Shown: piece by piece, positions 26,798 to 36,740 of the stretch
Position numbering within the stretch: position 1 is the stretch's first letter
Layout of the letters: every line of letters starts with the position of its first letter
The notes under the pieces: model-generated
What the model was told of the DNA's origin: nothing
The model's input: the letters and a program-made list of their open reading frames with translations, nothing else
Database searches by the model: none
Program-made: the position numbers and the translations under genes
Assembly (NCBI GenBank): GCA_023443625.1
Contig: JAEZTQ010000034.1
Coordinates: 4,548 to 68,547 of the forward strand
DNA: 64,000 bases
From: Bacillota bacterium
GTDB taxonomy: Bacteria > Bacillota_A > Clostridia > Lachnospirales > Lachnospiraceae
Direction of reading: 5' to 3'

Positions 26798-28129
26798 ATG
26801 AAGCATTATTCAAAGCAGGATATCCTCAAATTAGTTAGTGAGGATGATGTAGAATTTATACGTCTTCAGTTTACCGATATGTTTGGCAACCTGAAAAATG
26901 TGGCTATTACAACAGGACAACTAGAAAAGGCACTAAATAATGAGTGTATGTTCGATGGATCCTCAATCGATGGATTTGTAAGAATTGAAGAATCAGATAT
27001 GTTTCTTTATCCGGATTTAGATACCTATACGACATTTCCCTGGAGACCTCAACAGGGGAAAGTGGCACGATTTATTTGTGATGTACACACAATCCAGGGC
27101 AAACCCTTTGTGGGGGACCCGAGATATGTTCTAAAGAGAGTTATTAAAGAAGCTGCTGATATGGGATATAGTTTTGATGTAGGACCTGAACTTGAATTCT
27201 TCTTATTTAATATAGAGGAAAGTGGACAGCCGACTACCCAGACCCATGAAAGAGCAGGATACTTTGATTTGGGACCTCTTGATTTTGGAGAGAATGCAAG
27301 GCGTGATATGGTTCTCACCTTGGAGGATATGGGAGTTAAGGTTGAGGCTTCACACCATGAGGTGGCGCCTGCACAACATGAGATTGATATCAAATACAGT
27401 GATGTTTTAAAGTCGGCTGATAATATAATGACCTTCAAGCTGGTAGTACGTACGATTGCCAAGCGCCATGGACTTCATGCTACTTTCATGCCGAAGCCTC
27501 TTTACGGTGTGGATGGCTCTGGTATGCATGTTAATATGTCCCTAAAGAAGGATGGAGTGAATATTTTTGATGACCCCAAGGGAAAGTTAGGTTTAAGTAA
27601 AGAAGCCTATCACTTTATGGCAGGTATCATGAAGCATATTGAGAGCATGACGGCCATCACAAATCCCTTAGTTAATTCCTATAAGAGACTGGTTCCTAAT
27701 TATGAAGCCCCCGTTTATATCGCTTGGTCTGCCTCCAATCGAAGTCCTTTAATTCGAATCCCCGCTGGAAGAGGAAGCTCTGCAAGGATTGAGTTGAGAT
27801 GTCCTGATTCAGCGGCAAATCCCTATCTGACCTTGGCTCTCTGCCTTGCTGCTGGCTTGGACGGAATTAAGAAGGAGTTAATGCCACCAGAGAGTATTGA
27901 TAAGAATGTATTTACCTTAACAGAAGAGGAAAGAATAACCTTAGGAGTAAAAAGACTCCCAGCGAACCTAAGCGAGGCTATAAAATTATTTGAAAAAAGT
28001 AAATTTATCCAGAGTGTGTTGGGAGAACATTTGAGTAAGAAGTATATTGAAGCCAAAAAATTAGAATGGGAGGAGTATCGTACCCAGGTTACAAAATGGG
28101 AACTTGATCAATACCTACATCGATATTAA
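26798..28129 (+). CDS. glnA: glutamine synthetase, type I
   Basis: 443-aa GSI enzyme forming glutamine from glutamate, ammonia and ATP; active as a dodecamer. Recognisable motifs are FDGSSIDGF (about residues 50-58), the metal-binding GPELEFFLF (about 130-138), [18 protein letters not shown], the ATP-binding [27 protein letters not shown] (about 310-336) and [15 protein letters not shown]. The adenylylation region typical of GSI-beta is absent, matching the GSI-alpha form of Firmicutes. ATG at 26798 is chosen because GGAG at 26786-26789 is well spaced; a GTG at 26789 is possible. It is followed by an ANTAR protein gene in the same direction. Confidence 0.95.
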   Translation: MKHYSKQDILKLVSEDDVEFIRLQFTDMFGNLKNVAITTGQLEKALNNECMFDGSSIDGFVRIEESDMFLYPDLDTYTTFPWRPQQGKVARFICDVHTIQGKPFVGDPRYVLKRVIKEAADMGYSFDVGPELEFFLFNIEESGQPTTQTHERAGYFDLGPLDFGENARRDMVLTLEDMGVKVEASHHEVAPAQHEIDIKYSDVLKSADNIMTFKLVVRTIAKRHGLHATFMPKPLYGVDGSGMHVNMSLKKDGVNIFDDPKGKLGLSKEAYHFMAGIMKHIESMTAITNPLVNSYKRLVPNYEAPVYIAWSASNRSPLIRIPAGRGSSARIELRCPDSAANPYLTLALCLAAGLDGIKKELMPPESIDKNVFTLTEEERITLGVKRLPANLSEAIKLFEKSKFIQSVLGEHLSKKYIEAKKLEWEEYRTQVTKWELDQYLHRY

Positions 28130-28183
28130 TCTGTAGCATCTCAAATATGTTTCATATTATAAAAGAAACGGAGGTGGACAGAT

Positions 28184-28732
28184 GTGTTTAGTATTATAGT
28201 TGGTTTTCCAAGGATCGATGATGCAAACCATATTCGAAATTTACTAACTAGAAACGGCTTTCATTGTAGCGAAGCATGTACCTTAGGATCACAGATTGTT
28301 TCTGCTGCAAATAATCTGGATGAAGGGATCGTAATATGCGGCTTCCGATTTTCAGATATGCATTATAGTGAATTAAACAACTATTTACCAAAAGGCTATG
28401 AGATGCTTTTGGTTGCTTCCCCTGAAAAACTGGAATATTGTCAGGATAATAATATCGTCTGTTTGCCCATGCCGATTAAGACCCATGACTTGCTAAATAC
28501 CCTTCAGCTCATGTCCTACCAATATTTCCAAAAGAAAAAGAAGGATAAAGTTCGTTTCAAAGAAAGAACTGAAGAAGAAAAGGCAATTATCAGAAAGGCA
28601 AAATTAGTGTTGATGGATCGAAATAATATGTCGGAGGAAGAAGCACATCGATATCTGCAAAAGACCAGTATGGACAGTGGTACTAATCTGGTTGAAATGT
28701 CCGAGATGGTGCTTAAAATGTTTTATCTCTAA
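28184..28732 (+). CDS. ANTAR domain response-regulator-like protein, probable glnA antiterminator
   Basis: 182-aa protein with a receiver-like domain (about 1-115) and a C-terminal ANTAR domain (about 125-180) showing AKLVLMDRNNMSEEEAHRYLQKTSMD and a closing helix. ANTAR proteins bind two-hairpin RNAs and prevent termination. The receiver is degenerate: the strand that normally ends in the phospho-Asp reads GIVICGF and the usual Lys-Pro is MP, so phosphorylation is unlikely. In clostridia an ANTAR gene after glnA is known to regulate it. GTG start with GGAGG 9 nt upstream. I infer control by binding glutamine synthetase or a metabolite. Confidence 0.9.
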   Translation: MFSIIVGFPRIDDANHIRNLLTRNGFHCSEACTLGSQIVSAANNLDEGIVICGFRFSDMHYSELNNYLPKGYEMLLVASPEKLEYCQDNNIVCLPMPIKTHDLLNTLQLMSYQYFQKKKKDKVRFKERTEEEKAIIRKAKLVLMDRNNMSEEEAHRYLQKTSMDSGTNLVEMSEMVLKMFYL

Positions 28733-28776
28733 CACCAGATTTATCAGTGGTTAAATTCGTAGGATTATAATAGATG

Positions 28777-28817
28777 TAGGGTGGGAGTTAAAGGTTATAA
28801 CTTCTACCCTATCCTTT
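28777..28817 (+). terminator. terminator after the glnA-ANTAR unit
   Basis: Stem TAGGGTGGGAGTT (28777-28789) with AACTTCTACCCTA (28799-28811), two G-U pairs, then TCCTTTTC. The remaining gap to 29072 holds only a TATAAT at 28981-28986 with a poor -35, a possible dapF promoter. Confidence 0.8.
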
Positions 28818-29072
28818 TCTTTTTAAAAGCTATAAACTAAAATTTATTAATTGGGAGAGTAGCACTATTTACGAGATTATTAACATTATAGTTATATTTA
28901 TTTATTATAATGTTGTGTATAGTAGTACTAGATTAGATGAAATAAAGTAAAAAGGTCTTTACCCTTTGGTTCCTTTTTGTTATAATGGCATAAATCTTTA
29001 TTTGGTGCCGTTGTTTTGTAAATTAGTGACTCTTTGTAGATAACTAGGGTTTGTAGAAAGGTGGTACCTCTT

Positions 29073-29906
29073 ATGAAATTTGTAAAAATGCATGGTTGTG
29101 GTAATGATTATGTCTATGTGGATTGTACCAGAGATAATATTGAAAATATTCCAGAGCTAGCAATTAAGGTTAGTGACAGACATTTTGGAATTGGCTCTGA
29201 TGGATTAATCTTAATTAAGACTTCCCCTGTGGCAGATTTTTATATGGATATGTATAACAATGATGGTTCCAGAGGTAAGATGTGTGGTAATGGAATTCGT
29301 TGTGTTGCTAAATATGTTTATGATAATGGACTTACAGATAAAAAGAATATAAGAATTGAAACCCTTAGCGGTGTAAAAGAATTGGATTTGACCGTTGAAG
29401 AAGGTAAGGTAAGTCTTGTAACAGTGGATATGGGAAGTCCAATAACAAAGCCCTCCCTTATCCCAGTTCTTTCGGAGAAAGAAATCCTTTTGAAGGAGCC
29501 TATTAGAGTTGGAGAGGAGACTTATGAAATTAGCTGTGTCTCCATGGGTAATCCTCATGCAGTAGTTTTTGTTGAGGATACGGATAAGCTTCCATTAGAG
29601 ACCTTAGGACCAAAGTTTGAATTTCATGAGATTTTTCCCGATAGAGTTAATACGGAGTTTGTAAGTGTAATTGACCGCCAGCATATTAAGATGCGTGTAT
29701 GGGAACGAGGTTCTGGAGAGACCTTGGCTTGTGGAACAGGAGCCTGTGCCAGTGTAGTTGCCTGTATATTGAATGGCTTAACGGATCATGAAGTTAAAGT
29801 ATCCTTGTTAGGAGGAGAACTTATAATCCGATATGACGAGGAGCATAATACTGTTTATATGACAGGACCAGCAGTGGAGGTCTTTAGGGGGGAAATCGAG
29901 CTATAA
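29073..29906 (+). CDS. dapF: diaminopimelate epimerase
   Basis: 277-aa enzyme converting LL- to meso-diaminopimelate for lysine and peptidoglycan. Two similar halves each carry a catalytic Cys: GKMCGNGIRC near residue 70 and ACGTGACASV near residue 220. The start KFVKMHGCGNDYVYVDC is conserved. ATG at 29073 is preferred over the in-frame GTG at 29061 because AAAGGTGG is correctly spaced. dapL follows 149 nt downstream on the same strand, giving the last two steps to meso-DAP side by side. Confidence 0.96.
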   Translation: MKFVKMHGCGNDYVYVDCTRDNIENIPELAIKVSDRHFGIGSDGLILIKTSPVADFYMDMYNNDGSRGKMCGNGIRCVAKYVYDNGLTDKKNIRIETLSGVKELDLTVEEGKVSLVTVDMGSPITKPSLIPVLSEKEILLKEPIRVGEETYEISCVSMGNPHAVVFVEDTDKLPLETLGPKFEFHEIFPDRVNTEFVSVIDRQHIKMRVWERGSGETLACGTGACASVVACILNGLTDHEVKVSLLGGELIIRYDEEHNTVYMTGPAVEVFRGEIEL

Positions 29907-30055
29907 TGAATTTAAGATATAAGCTTGTTTTCTTCTAAGTAAATCATTATGAATTCAATAGAATTAAAATAAATATAAAGAAATTGTAGGATTATTAGGA
30001 GGATACTTTTTAAAGAGGACACTTAATCTACGATTTATGGAAAGGCATGGTCTAT

Positions 30056-31273
30056 ATGTTTAAAATTAATGAAAATTATTTGAAATTACCAGGGAGCTAT
30101 CTCTTCTCCACCATAGGTAAGAAGGTGAGAGAATTTACAGAGGCTAATCCAGACAAGAAGATTATTCGTCTGGGTATAGGAGACGTTACTCTTCCCTTAG
30201 CATCTGAAGTAATTAAATCCTTGCACTCTGCAGTGGATGAGATGGCAGCAAAGGAAACCTTTAAGGGTTATGCACCAGATTTGGGTTATGAATTCTTACG
30301 CAGCGCCATTGCAGAACATGATTTTAAATCCAGAGGTGTTACTATAGCAATTGACGAGATTTTTGTTAGTGATGGTGCAAAGAGTGATTCTGCAAACATT
30401 CAAGAGATTTTTGATGTGAATAATAAGATTGCAGTATGTGATCCTGTTTACCCGGTATATGTAGATTCCAATGTTATGGCAGGCAGAACAGGAGAGTACC
30501 TTGCAGATACAGGTAAGTGGACTAATGTAATTTATATGCCTTGTATCAAGGAGAATAATTTTGCTCCTGAGCTACCTAAGGAAAATCCTGATCTTATCTA
30601 TTTATGCTTCCCTAACAACCCCACTGGTTCAACAATCACCAAGGGTGAATTACAGAAATGGGTTGATTATGCCAATAAGGTTGGAGCGGTTATCATATAT
30701 GATGCTGCTTATGAGGCATATATTTCTGAAGAGGATGTACCACATACGATCTATGAATGTGAGGGTGCAAAAACCTGTGCCATAGAAATTCGTAGTTATT
30801 CCAAGAATGCAGGTTTTACGGGAACAAGACTAGGCTTTACTGTGGTTCCTAAGGATTTAAAATGTGGTGATGTATCCTTAAATAGCTTATGGGCAAGACG
30901 TCATGGAACGAAATTTAACGGAGCTCCTTATATTATGCAGGCTGCCGGTGCTGCTATCTATACAACTGAAGGCAAGAAGCAGACCATGGAGCAGATTAGT
31001 TATTATATGAATAACGCAAAGGTAATTCGTGAAGGTCTGAAATCTGCTGGTTACAATGTATCAGGTGGTGTTAATGCCCCTTATATCTGGCTTGAAACTC
31101 CAAAGGGGATGTCCTCCTGGGATTTCTTTGACTATCTTCTGAGTAAAGCTCATGTTGTTGGAACACCGGGTTCGGGCTTTGGACCTAGCGGAGAAGGTTA
31201 CTTTAGACTCACTGCCTTTGGTACTTATGAGAATACATTGGAAGCAATTGAAAGAATAAATAGGTTGTCATAA
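30056..31273 (+). CDS. dapL: LL-diaminopimelate aminotransferase
   Basis: 405-aa PLP enzyme (EC 2.6.1.83) making LL-diaminopimelate directly from tetrahydrodipicolinate and glutamate, bypassing the acylated routes. It has the family start NENYLKLPGSYLFS, then LGIGDVTLPL, the binding-pocket ICFPNNPTGS-type segment (here LCFPNNPTGS), YDAAYEAYI and the Schiff-base lysine in SYSKNAGFTGTRLG. ATG at 30056 has GGAAAGG about 10 nt upstream; an ATG 9 nt earlier is too close to it. Next to dapF, this completes the DapL pathway, common in clostridia. Confidence 0.96.
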   Translation: MFKINENYLKLPGSYLFSTIGKKVREFTEANPDKKIIRLGIGDVTLPLASEVIKSLHSAVDEMAAKETFKGYAPDLGYEFLRSAIAEHDFKSRGVTIAIDEIFVSDGAKSDSANIQEIFDVNNKIAVCDPVYPVYVDSNVMAGRTGEYLADTGKWTNVIYMPCIKENNFAPELPKENPDLIYLCFPNNPTGSTITKGELQKWVDYANKVGAVIIYDAAYEAYISEEDVPHTIYECEGAKTCAIEIRSYSKNAGFTGTRLGFTVVPKDLKCGDVSLNSLWARRHGTKFNGAPYIMQAAGAAIYTTEGKKQTMEQISYYMNNAKVIREGLKSAGYNVSGGVNAPYIWLETPKGMSSWDFFDYLLSKAHVVGTPGSGFGPSGEGYFRLTAFGTYENTLEAIERINRLS

Positions 31274-31308
31274 GATAAGAGTTTGTATTATAATAATAAA
31301 TAGAGTTT

Positions 31309-31353
31309 GAAAAAGCTGTTGCAGGTATCAAATACTTTGTTTCAGCTTTTTTC
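31309..31353 (+). terminator. terminator after dapL
   Basis: Stem GAAAAAGCTG (31309-31318) with CAGCTTTTTTC (31343-31353); the 3' arm supplies the T-run. Confidence 0.8.
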
Positions 31354-31406
31354 ATCGAAATAAAAAGGAATTCGCAGGCTGTGCTAGGGTAGAATGGGGT
31401 ATTATT

Positions 31407-32177
31407 ATGAATTATAAGATGATATTTAGAACAGCAATGTTAGCAGGTGAAATTATGGCAGAAAGCGGAGCAGAAACCTTTCGAGTGGAGGATACTATGC
31501 TACGAATTTTGCGTACATCTTCCTTAAAAATTGTTGAGGTATATGTAACAACGACGGGTGTTATGGCAACACTTTCAGATCCAGAGATGGAGCCCATCAG
31601 TGAAGTAATGCGAATTAACAAGCGGACTAATAATTTAAATAGGATTAATGAGGTTAATCAAATCTCTAGAAACATTTGTGATGGGATAATTTCAATAGAA
31701 GAGGCATATGAGAAACTGATACAGATCAGAGATATGAAAATCTATTCCAGTACTGTTAAATCCATAGCAACAGTGGTCTCTACAGGTGGTTTTGTTGGTT
31801 TGTTTGGCGGAACTATGATTGAATGTATCATAGCTGCAATGAATGGGCTAATTATTGTCTTAGTTGGCAGATTATTAGAGAATAGGATTGGCAGCTCGTT
31901 TATGGTTGACGCTGTAAAAAGCTTTTTCATTGCAGCTTTTACTATGTTATGCGCGATACTGTTCAAACATGCTGATTCGGAACTAATAATTGTTGGTTCT
32001 ATTATGCCCCTGGTTCCAGGAATACCAATCACCAACGCCATCAGAGATACTTTACAGGGAGATTTTAATTCGGGAACGGCTAGAATGATAGAGGCTTTTG
32101 TCATATCTTTAGGTATAGCCTTAGGAATTGGATTTGGTATGGGCTTCTTTCACTATATTGAAAGGATGATGATATAA
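31407..32177 (+). CDS. threonine/serine exporter, ThrE N-terminal (DUF1212) half
   Basis: 256-aa membrane protein of the ThrE family. The hydrophilic N-terminus (about 1-115) has MAESGAETFRVEDTM and the conserved LRINKRTNNL-like segment (here MRINKRTNNLNRINEVN). Five hydrophobic helices follow (about 118-250), including IMPLVPGIPITNAIRD. In Corynebacterium the two halves are one protein; in Firmicutes they are split, as here. The stop overlaps the start of the partner gene by one base (TAATG). Substrate could be a small amino acid; export in clostridia is not demonstrated by the sequence. Confidence 0.88.
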   Translation: MNYKMIFRTAMLAGEIMAESGAETFRVEDTMLRILRTSSLKIVEVYVTTTGVMATLSDPEMEPISEVMRINKRTNNLNRINEVNQISRNICDGIISIEEAYEKLIQIRDMKIYSSTVKSIATVVSTGGFVGLFGGTMIECIIAAMNGLIIVLVGRLLENRIGSSFMVDAVKSFFIAAFTMLCAILFKHADSELIIVGSIMPLVPGIPITNAIRDTLQGDFNSGTARMIEAFVISLGIALGIGFGMGFFHYIERMMI

Positions 32178-32605
32178 TGTTAGTGCAGACAATCAGTGCT
32201 TTCTTTGCTACGGCGGCCTTTTCTCTGATATTTAGTATACCTAAAAAATATATAATCCATGCTGGGTTGACAGGTGGTTTTGGTTGGTTTATCTACCTCT
32301 TTGTAATGAACTTACAAGAGGATAAGTCCTTGGCAAATCTATTCGCAACTTTGTTTGTAGCGCTGGTTTCACATGTTTTAGCTAGGATTTATAAAGCACC
32401 GGTAACGATGTTTTTGATACCTGGGATCATACCCATGGTTCCGGGAGCAGGGATGTTTCATATAGTGCAGAGCATACTTTATAACCAACATAATAGTGCC
32501 ATTCTATATTTCTTTGAGACCTTTAAAATGGCAGGAGCGATTGCTTTAGGTATCTTCATTGTGGATACTGTTTTTCGTGTTGTAAAATTAAAAAAGACAG
32601 GTTAG
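32177..32605 (+). CDS. threonine/serine exporter, ThrE_2 (DUF3815) half
   Basis: 142-aa membrane protein with about four helices and the motif IPGIIPMVPGAGMFHIVQSIL (about residues 79-99), equivalent to the MPLVPG motif of the partner. It is translationally coupled to the DUF1212 protein, and together they reconstitute a full-length ThrE-like transporter. Confidence 0.88.
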   Translation: MLVQTISAFFATAAFSLIFSIPKKYIIHAGLTGGFGWFIYLFVMNLQEDKSLANLFATLFVALVSHVLARIYKAPVTMFLIPGIIPMVPGAGMFHIVQSILYNQHNSAILYFFETFKMAGAIALGIFIVDTVFRVVKLKKTG

Positions 32606-32666
32606 AATATGGATTAAAATTCATTAAAAACTGGTAACTATTGTGGAAATTAACTATAGTTACTCA

Positions 32667-32695
32667 TTGATAAATTTAGATTGAAATGATATAAT
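32667..32695 (+). promoter_or_regulatory. sigma-A promoter of the S66 peptidase gene
   Basis: TTGATA (32667-32672), 17-bp spacer, TATAAT (32690-32695). Confidence 0.7.
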
Positions 32696-32777
32696 CATTA
32701 CGTTAGCCATTTTTACAAAATGTATAAAGTGACTTTTATTTACAATTTGTAGAAATTTATGTATACGGGAGGGAAAT

Positions 32778-33806
32778 ATGTTATACCCAAATAGCTTGAA
32801 TAAAGGTTACAAAATTGGAGTAACTGCTACTTCTGCCGGCTTTGATACGGATGTGGATTTAAAAAGGCTTAATAATGGAATCGAACATTTTGAAAAGATA
32901 GGTTACCCAGTAAAGGTAACAGACAATGTAAGAAGATGTTTTAAAGGGCGCAGCTCTGATGGTCCCACAAGAGCAAAGGAACTACAGCAGCTTTACATAG
33001 ACCCAGAGGTAGGAGCAATTATTGCTGCCAGCGGGGGTGATTATCTTGTGGAGATGCTGTCATTTGTAGATTTTAATGTGATTAAGGAAAATCCTAAGTG
33101 GATACAGGGTTACTCTGATACCACAGGTATTTTGTTTACCCTGACCACAAATTTAGATATAGCAACCTTATATACTAATAATTTTAGTACCTTTGGGATG
33201 AAGAATTGGCACAGCTCCCTGATTGATAACCTTAAGATTCTAGAGGGTGAAGATATAATCCAGGAAAGCTTTCCTCAGTTCCAGGATGGATTTAAGCCTA
33301 GGATTACAGGAGACGAAGAGTTTGAATTTGATAAGGAAGTAAAGTGGCGCAATCTTTACCCAAGAGGCTGGAGCAAGGAGGAAGCGCTAAGGATTAAAGG
33401 AAGAGCCTTAGGCGGCTGCCTGGATGTGCTTCTTAATTTGGTGGGTACAAGATTTGATAAAACAAAAGAGTTTGTCAAAACTTATAAAGAGGATAAGATA
33501 GTATGGTTCTTAGAAAGTTTTGACTTAGGCAGTGAAGCCTTGATCAGGGGTCTTTGGACACTGAAGGAGGCAGGGTGGTTTGAGCATAGTGCTGGTTTTA
33601 TCTTTGGAAGACCGGCTATGTACCACACAGATACTGATACAACCTATGAAGAGGCAGTATTATCCATCCTTGGTGATTTAAATCTGCCCATTATCTTAGA
33701 TGCAGACATTGGACATAAGCCACCACAGTTTACAATGATGAATGGTGGCATCATTGATGTAACAAGCTTTGACGGTAAAGGACGAATATTCTTTGAGAGA
33801 AGATAA
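32778..33806 (+). CDS. S66 family peptidase (LD-carboxypeptidase / MccF-like)
   Basis: 342-aa serine peptidase. The oxyanion segment ASGGDYLVEML, the nucleophile in QGYSDTTGILF (Ser near residue 115), the glutamate in WFLESFD and the histidine in DIGHKPPQFTM form the S66 triad. Length and the TYTNNFSTFG-type segment (LYTNNFSTFGMK) suit the MccF-like branch, which cleaves microcin C-type peptidyl nucleotides, rather than the shorter LdcA murein enzymes. No signal peptide, so it acts in the cytoplasm in peptidoglycan recycling or antibiotic self-protection. Ribosome-binding site GGGAGGG. Confidence 0.88.
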   Translation: MLYPNSLNKGYKIGVTATSAGFDTDVDLKRLNNGIEHFEKIGYPVKVTDNVRRCFKGRSSDGPTRAKELQQLYIDPEVGAIIAASGGDYLVEMLSFVDFNVIKENPKWIQGYSDTTGILFTLTTNLDIATLYTNNFSTFGMKNWHSSLIDNLKILEGEDIIQESFPQFQDGFKPRITGDEEFEFDKEVKWRNLYPRGWSKEEALRIKGRALGGCLDVLLNLVGTRFDKTKEFVKTYKEDKIVWFLESFDLGSEALIRGLWTLKEAGWFEHSAGFIFGRPAMYHTDTDTTYEEAVLSILGDLNLPIILDADIGHKPPQFTMMNGGIIDVTSFDGKGRIFFERR

Positions 33807-33903
33807 GAGGTAGGAAATTAGGAACTACCATGGAATTTCACATAAAAGGTAAGATTTTGAATATAGATACCATAAGAGATAATTAAGTCTGTGGTTCTTG
33901 AAT

Positions 33904-36099
33904 ATGGATTTTAAAGGTAAGAACAAAAATAATAATAATAAAATGAGAAAGCTAAGTAAGCTAGATTATGCTCAAGCTAAGGAGAAACTATTATACATGA
34001 AAGATAAATTACAAAAGTTTCTTAAAAAATTATACACAAATTCAGAGGCTACCTGGAATGATTATATTCCTATATCCAAAAGTAACCTTCTTTTTCCTAT
34101 TGCATTTTTTATTGGCACTATTATCTATTTAGAAATTATTACGCATTTCATGATCTATGGTAATATGGATTTGAAAATCATATATCCCATATTGTTTGCA
34201 ATACCACTGGGAGTTTTCCTGGGCCTAATCACTGGTTTCTTTACACCCGCAGTAAATCGAGTGTTATTTATCCTTTGTACGGTTCTTATTTCTTTTATTT
34301 TTGCCCTACAGTTGGTTTATTTCTATATTTTTAAGGTGTATTTTTCCTTTCAGTCCATGGGAATGGCCACTGATGCTGTCTCGGAATTTGGTTCTGATAT
34401 CTTAACAGCCATCAAAGCTAATATTGGTGGAATTATTCTTATTCTTATTCCACTTCTACTATTGGTTCTGCTGTTGCAGAAGCAATTTGATTACACCAGA
34501 AGAACATTAAAGCTACAGGCAATTCTTCTTGGAGTGTCAGTACTCTTTCATGTTGTAGCCTTGGTGACTTTATTGCTCTATGGCAAGGAGGATTATTCAC
34601 CCTATGATTTATATCATAAATCCAAGGTACAGGATCTAAGTGGAAAAGATCTTGGAATTATATCAATGACTAGAATTGATATCGGCAAATTGCTTCAAGG
34701 TAAAGAAGATTTGGTTTTGACAGATATTGTAACTAATCAGCCAGGTACTACTCCTACTAAGGAGCCTGTAAAACCTGTTACTAATAATAAGCCAGAGGCA
34801 ACACCTAAACCGGAGGCAACACCCACACCTACCCCCATCCCTATTGATACTTCACCTAATATTATTAATATAGATTTTAATGGGCTAGCAGCGAGTGAAA
34901 ATAATGAAACAATTAGAACCCTTCATAATTATTTCGCATCAGTAACACCCACCAATAAGAATGAGTATACAGGTATGTTTGAGGGCTATAATCTTATTCA
35001 GATTACAGCAGAAGGCTTCTCACCCTTTGCAGTGCACAAGGAAAAGACACCAACCCTTTACAAAATGGTAAATGAAGGCTTTGTATTCAATAATTTTTAT
35101 ACATCTCTTTGGCAGACCAGTACCAGTGATGGAGAGTACGTGGCAATGACAGGTATGATACCTACAGGAACGCGTAATATGTTTCAGGGAAGAGATAATT
35201 ATTGGCCTTTATCCTTAGGAAATCAGTTTAATCGTCTGGGAGTTGCTAGTAAGGCTTATCATAATCATACCCACACCTATTATCAGAGAAATGAGACTCA
35301 TCCCAATCTGGGATATATATTCAAAGCCAAGGGAAATGGCCTTGTTCTGGAAAATCCCAATACCTGGCCTGAGTCCGATGTAGAGATGATTGAAAGCACC
35401 GTAAGTGAATATGTGCAGGAAGATCCTTTCCATGTATATTACCTTACTGTGAGTGGCCATATGAATTATAATTTCAATGGTAATTATATCGCCTATAAGA
35501 ATAGGGAATTGGTTGCAGATATGGAAGGCTCTTCTGTAGATGTAAGGGCTTATCTTGCTTGCCAAATCGAATTGGATCGAGCACTGGAATTACTTATTCA
35601 AAAGCTGGAAGAAGCAGGTGTGGCTGATAAAACAGTAATTGCTCTAAGTGCAGATCATTATCCCTATGCTTGGGATCAGAGTTTACTGAATGAAGCAGCA
35701 GGTCATGAGGTTGAGCCTTATTTTGAGAAATATAAGAATAATTTTATCCTTTGGAATAAGGGCATGACTGAGAAAGTGGTAATTGATGACCCTTGCTCTA
35801 GTCTTGATATTATACCTACCCTATCCAATCTCTTTGGCTTGGAATATGACTCAAGATTATTTATGGGAAGGGATGCACTTTCAGATTCTCCCCCCTTAGT
35901 CCTTCTTTCTAACCGTAGCTTTATCACAGATAAGGTAATGTATAATTCAGAAACCAAAGAAGTGACTCAGTTAACTGGGGAAGAGCTTCCAGAAGATTAT
36001 ATCAAGAATATGAATACTATAATCAAGAATAAATTTATGGTCTCAAAAAGTGTCTTAGAAGAAGATTATTTTAGATATGTTTTCCCCAAAGGGTATTAA
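33904..36099 (+). CDS. LtaS-like sulfatase-superfamily phosphoglycerol transferase
   Basis: 731-aa membrane enzyme of the lipoteichoic-acid-synthase type. Five N-terminal membrane helices (between about residues 58 and 230) lead to a Thr/Pro/Glu-rich linker (about 275-320), then an extracellular alkaline-phosphatase-fold domain (about 330-690). The metal Glu is in ITAEGFS, the nucleophilic Thr in WQTSTSDGEY and the metal Asp-His in SADHYPY. It probably transfers glycerol phosphate from phosphatidylglycerol to a surface polymer. No good ribosome-binding site is seen; a TTG 6 nt upstream is an alternative start. It follows the S66 peptidase gene by about 100 nt and ends at a strong terminator. 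Confidence 0.9.
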   Translation: MDFKGKNKNNNNKMRKLSKLDYAQAKEKLLYMKDKLQKFLKKLYTNSEATWNDYIPISKSNLLFPIAFFIGTIIYLEIITHFMIYGNMDLKIIYPILFAIPLGVFLGLITGFFTPAVNRVLFILCTVLISFIFALQLVYFYIFKVYFSFQSMGMATDAVSEFGSDILTAIKANIGGIILILIPLLLLVLLLQKQFDYTRRTLKLQAILLGVSVLFHVVALVTLLLYGKEDYSPYDLYHKSKVQDLSGKDLGIISMTRIDIGKLLQGKEDLVLTDIVTNQPGTTPTKEPVKPVTNNKPEATPKPEATPTPTPIPIDTSPNIINIDFNGLAASENNETIRTLHNYFASVTPTNKNEYTGMFEGYNLIQITAEGFSPFAVHKEKTPTLYKMVNEGFVFNNFYTSLWQTSTSDGEYVAMTGMIPTGTRNMFQGRDNYWPLSLGNQFNRLGVASKAYHNHTHTYYQRNETHPNLGYIFKAKGNGLVLENPNTWPESDVEMIESTVSEYVQEDPFHVYYLTVSGHMNYNFNGNYIAYKNRELVADMEGSSVDVRAYLACQIELDRALELLIQKLEEAGVADKTVIALSADHYPYAWDQSLLNEAAGHEVEPYFEKYKNNFILWNKGMTEKVVIDDPCSSLDIIPTLSNLFGLEYDSRLFMGRDALSDSPPLVLLSNRSFITDKVMYNSETKEVTQLTGEELPEDYIKNMNTIIKNKFMVSKSVLEEDYFRYVFPKGY

Positions 36100-36137
36100 A
36101 GATAAAGTAGGAAACTTAGATATTTATAAGTAATATG

Positions 36138-36179
36138 TAGCTGTTACAAAATGATTAGATCTTTTGTAACAGCTATTTT
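36138..36179 (+). terminator. terminator after the LtaS-like gene
   Basis: Perfect 14-bp stem TAGCTGTTACAAAA (36138-36151) with TTTTGTAACAGCTA (36162-36175), then TTTTG. Confidence 0.88.
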
Positions 36180-36310
36180 GATTCTGTAAAATAAAACTCA
36201 AATTTCTGGATTAAATGAATAAAGGCGTTCATACTTGAGATAGCCATATGTTGAATTATGGTATTATGTGAAGTAAATCTACACTTTATGTAAGATTATA
36301 ACATCAAAGA

Positions 36311-36339
36311 TTGTACATTTTCCTGAAATAAGCTATAAT
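36311..36339 (+). promoter_or_regulatory. sigma-A promoter of the small PilZ gene
   Basis: TTGTAC (36311-36316), 17-bp spacer, TATAAT (36334-36339). Confidence 0.7.
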
Positions 36340-36379
36340 AGAGTTGATTTTCTACTATATTATGATCGGAGAGAATTTA

Positions 36380-36724
36380 ATGGAAGAGAGAAGAAAAGCA
36401 AAAAGAATGCCTATAACCTTATCTTTGGAAATTAGCAACCTTTTTAAACAGGATAATATTAGGGTCAGTAATTTACATGCTCCTATCGAAGTTACAGATA
36501 TATCCAAGACAGGTATCGGCTTTATTACAACAAGCATCCTTCCTATGGATTTCTATTTTTCAGCCAATATAAATCTGGGTACGGATACTTTACGAAGTGT
36601 TGTCAAGATAGTACGAAGTCAGCCTTTGGAGAATGATACAATTAATTATGGCTGTGAATTTGTAGGAATGGCGGATGTATTATCTTATCTATTTGATGAA
36701 TACGAAGACAAAATAAGTAATTAA
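36380..36724 (+). CDS. single-domain PilZ protein
   Basis: 114-aa protein consisting almost only of a PilZ domain: the N-terminal arginine motif EERRKAKRMP and the DISKTGIGF motif (about residues 38-46), both expected for c-di-GMP binding, followed by the beta-barrel and a C-terminal helix. The start at 36380 has GGAGAG 6 nt upstream; upstream in-frame ATGs at 36344 and 36362 lie at or just after the transcription start and are unlikely. Output is unknown; such proteins act as c-di-GMP adaptors. Confidence 0.88.
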   Translation: MEERRKAKRMPITLSLEISNLFKQDNIRVSNLHAPIEVTDISKTGIGFITTSILPMDFYFSANINLGTDTLRSVVKIVRSQPLENDTINYGCEFVGMADVLSYLFDEYEDKISN

Positions 36725-36740
36725 GCAGTAATATAAGTGG

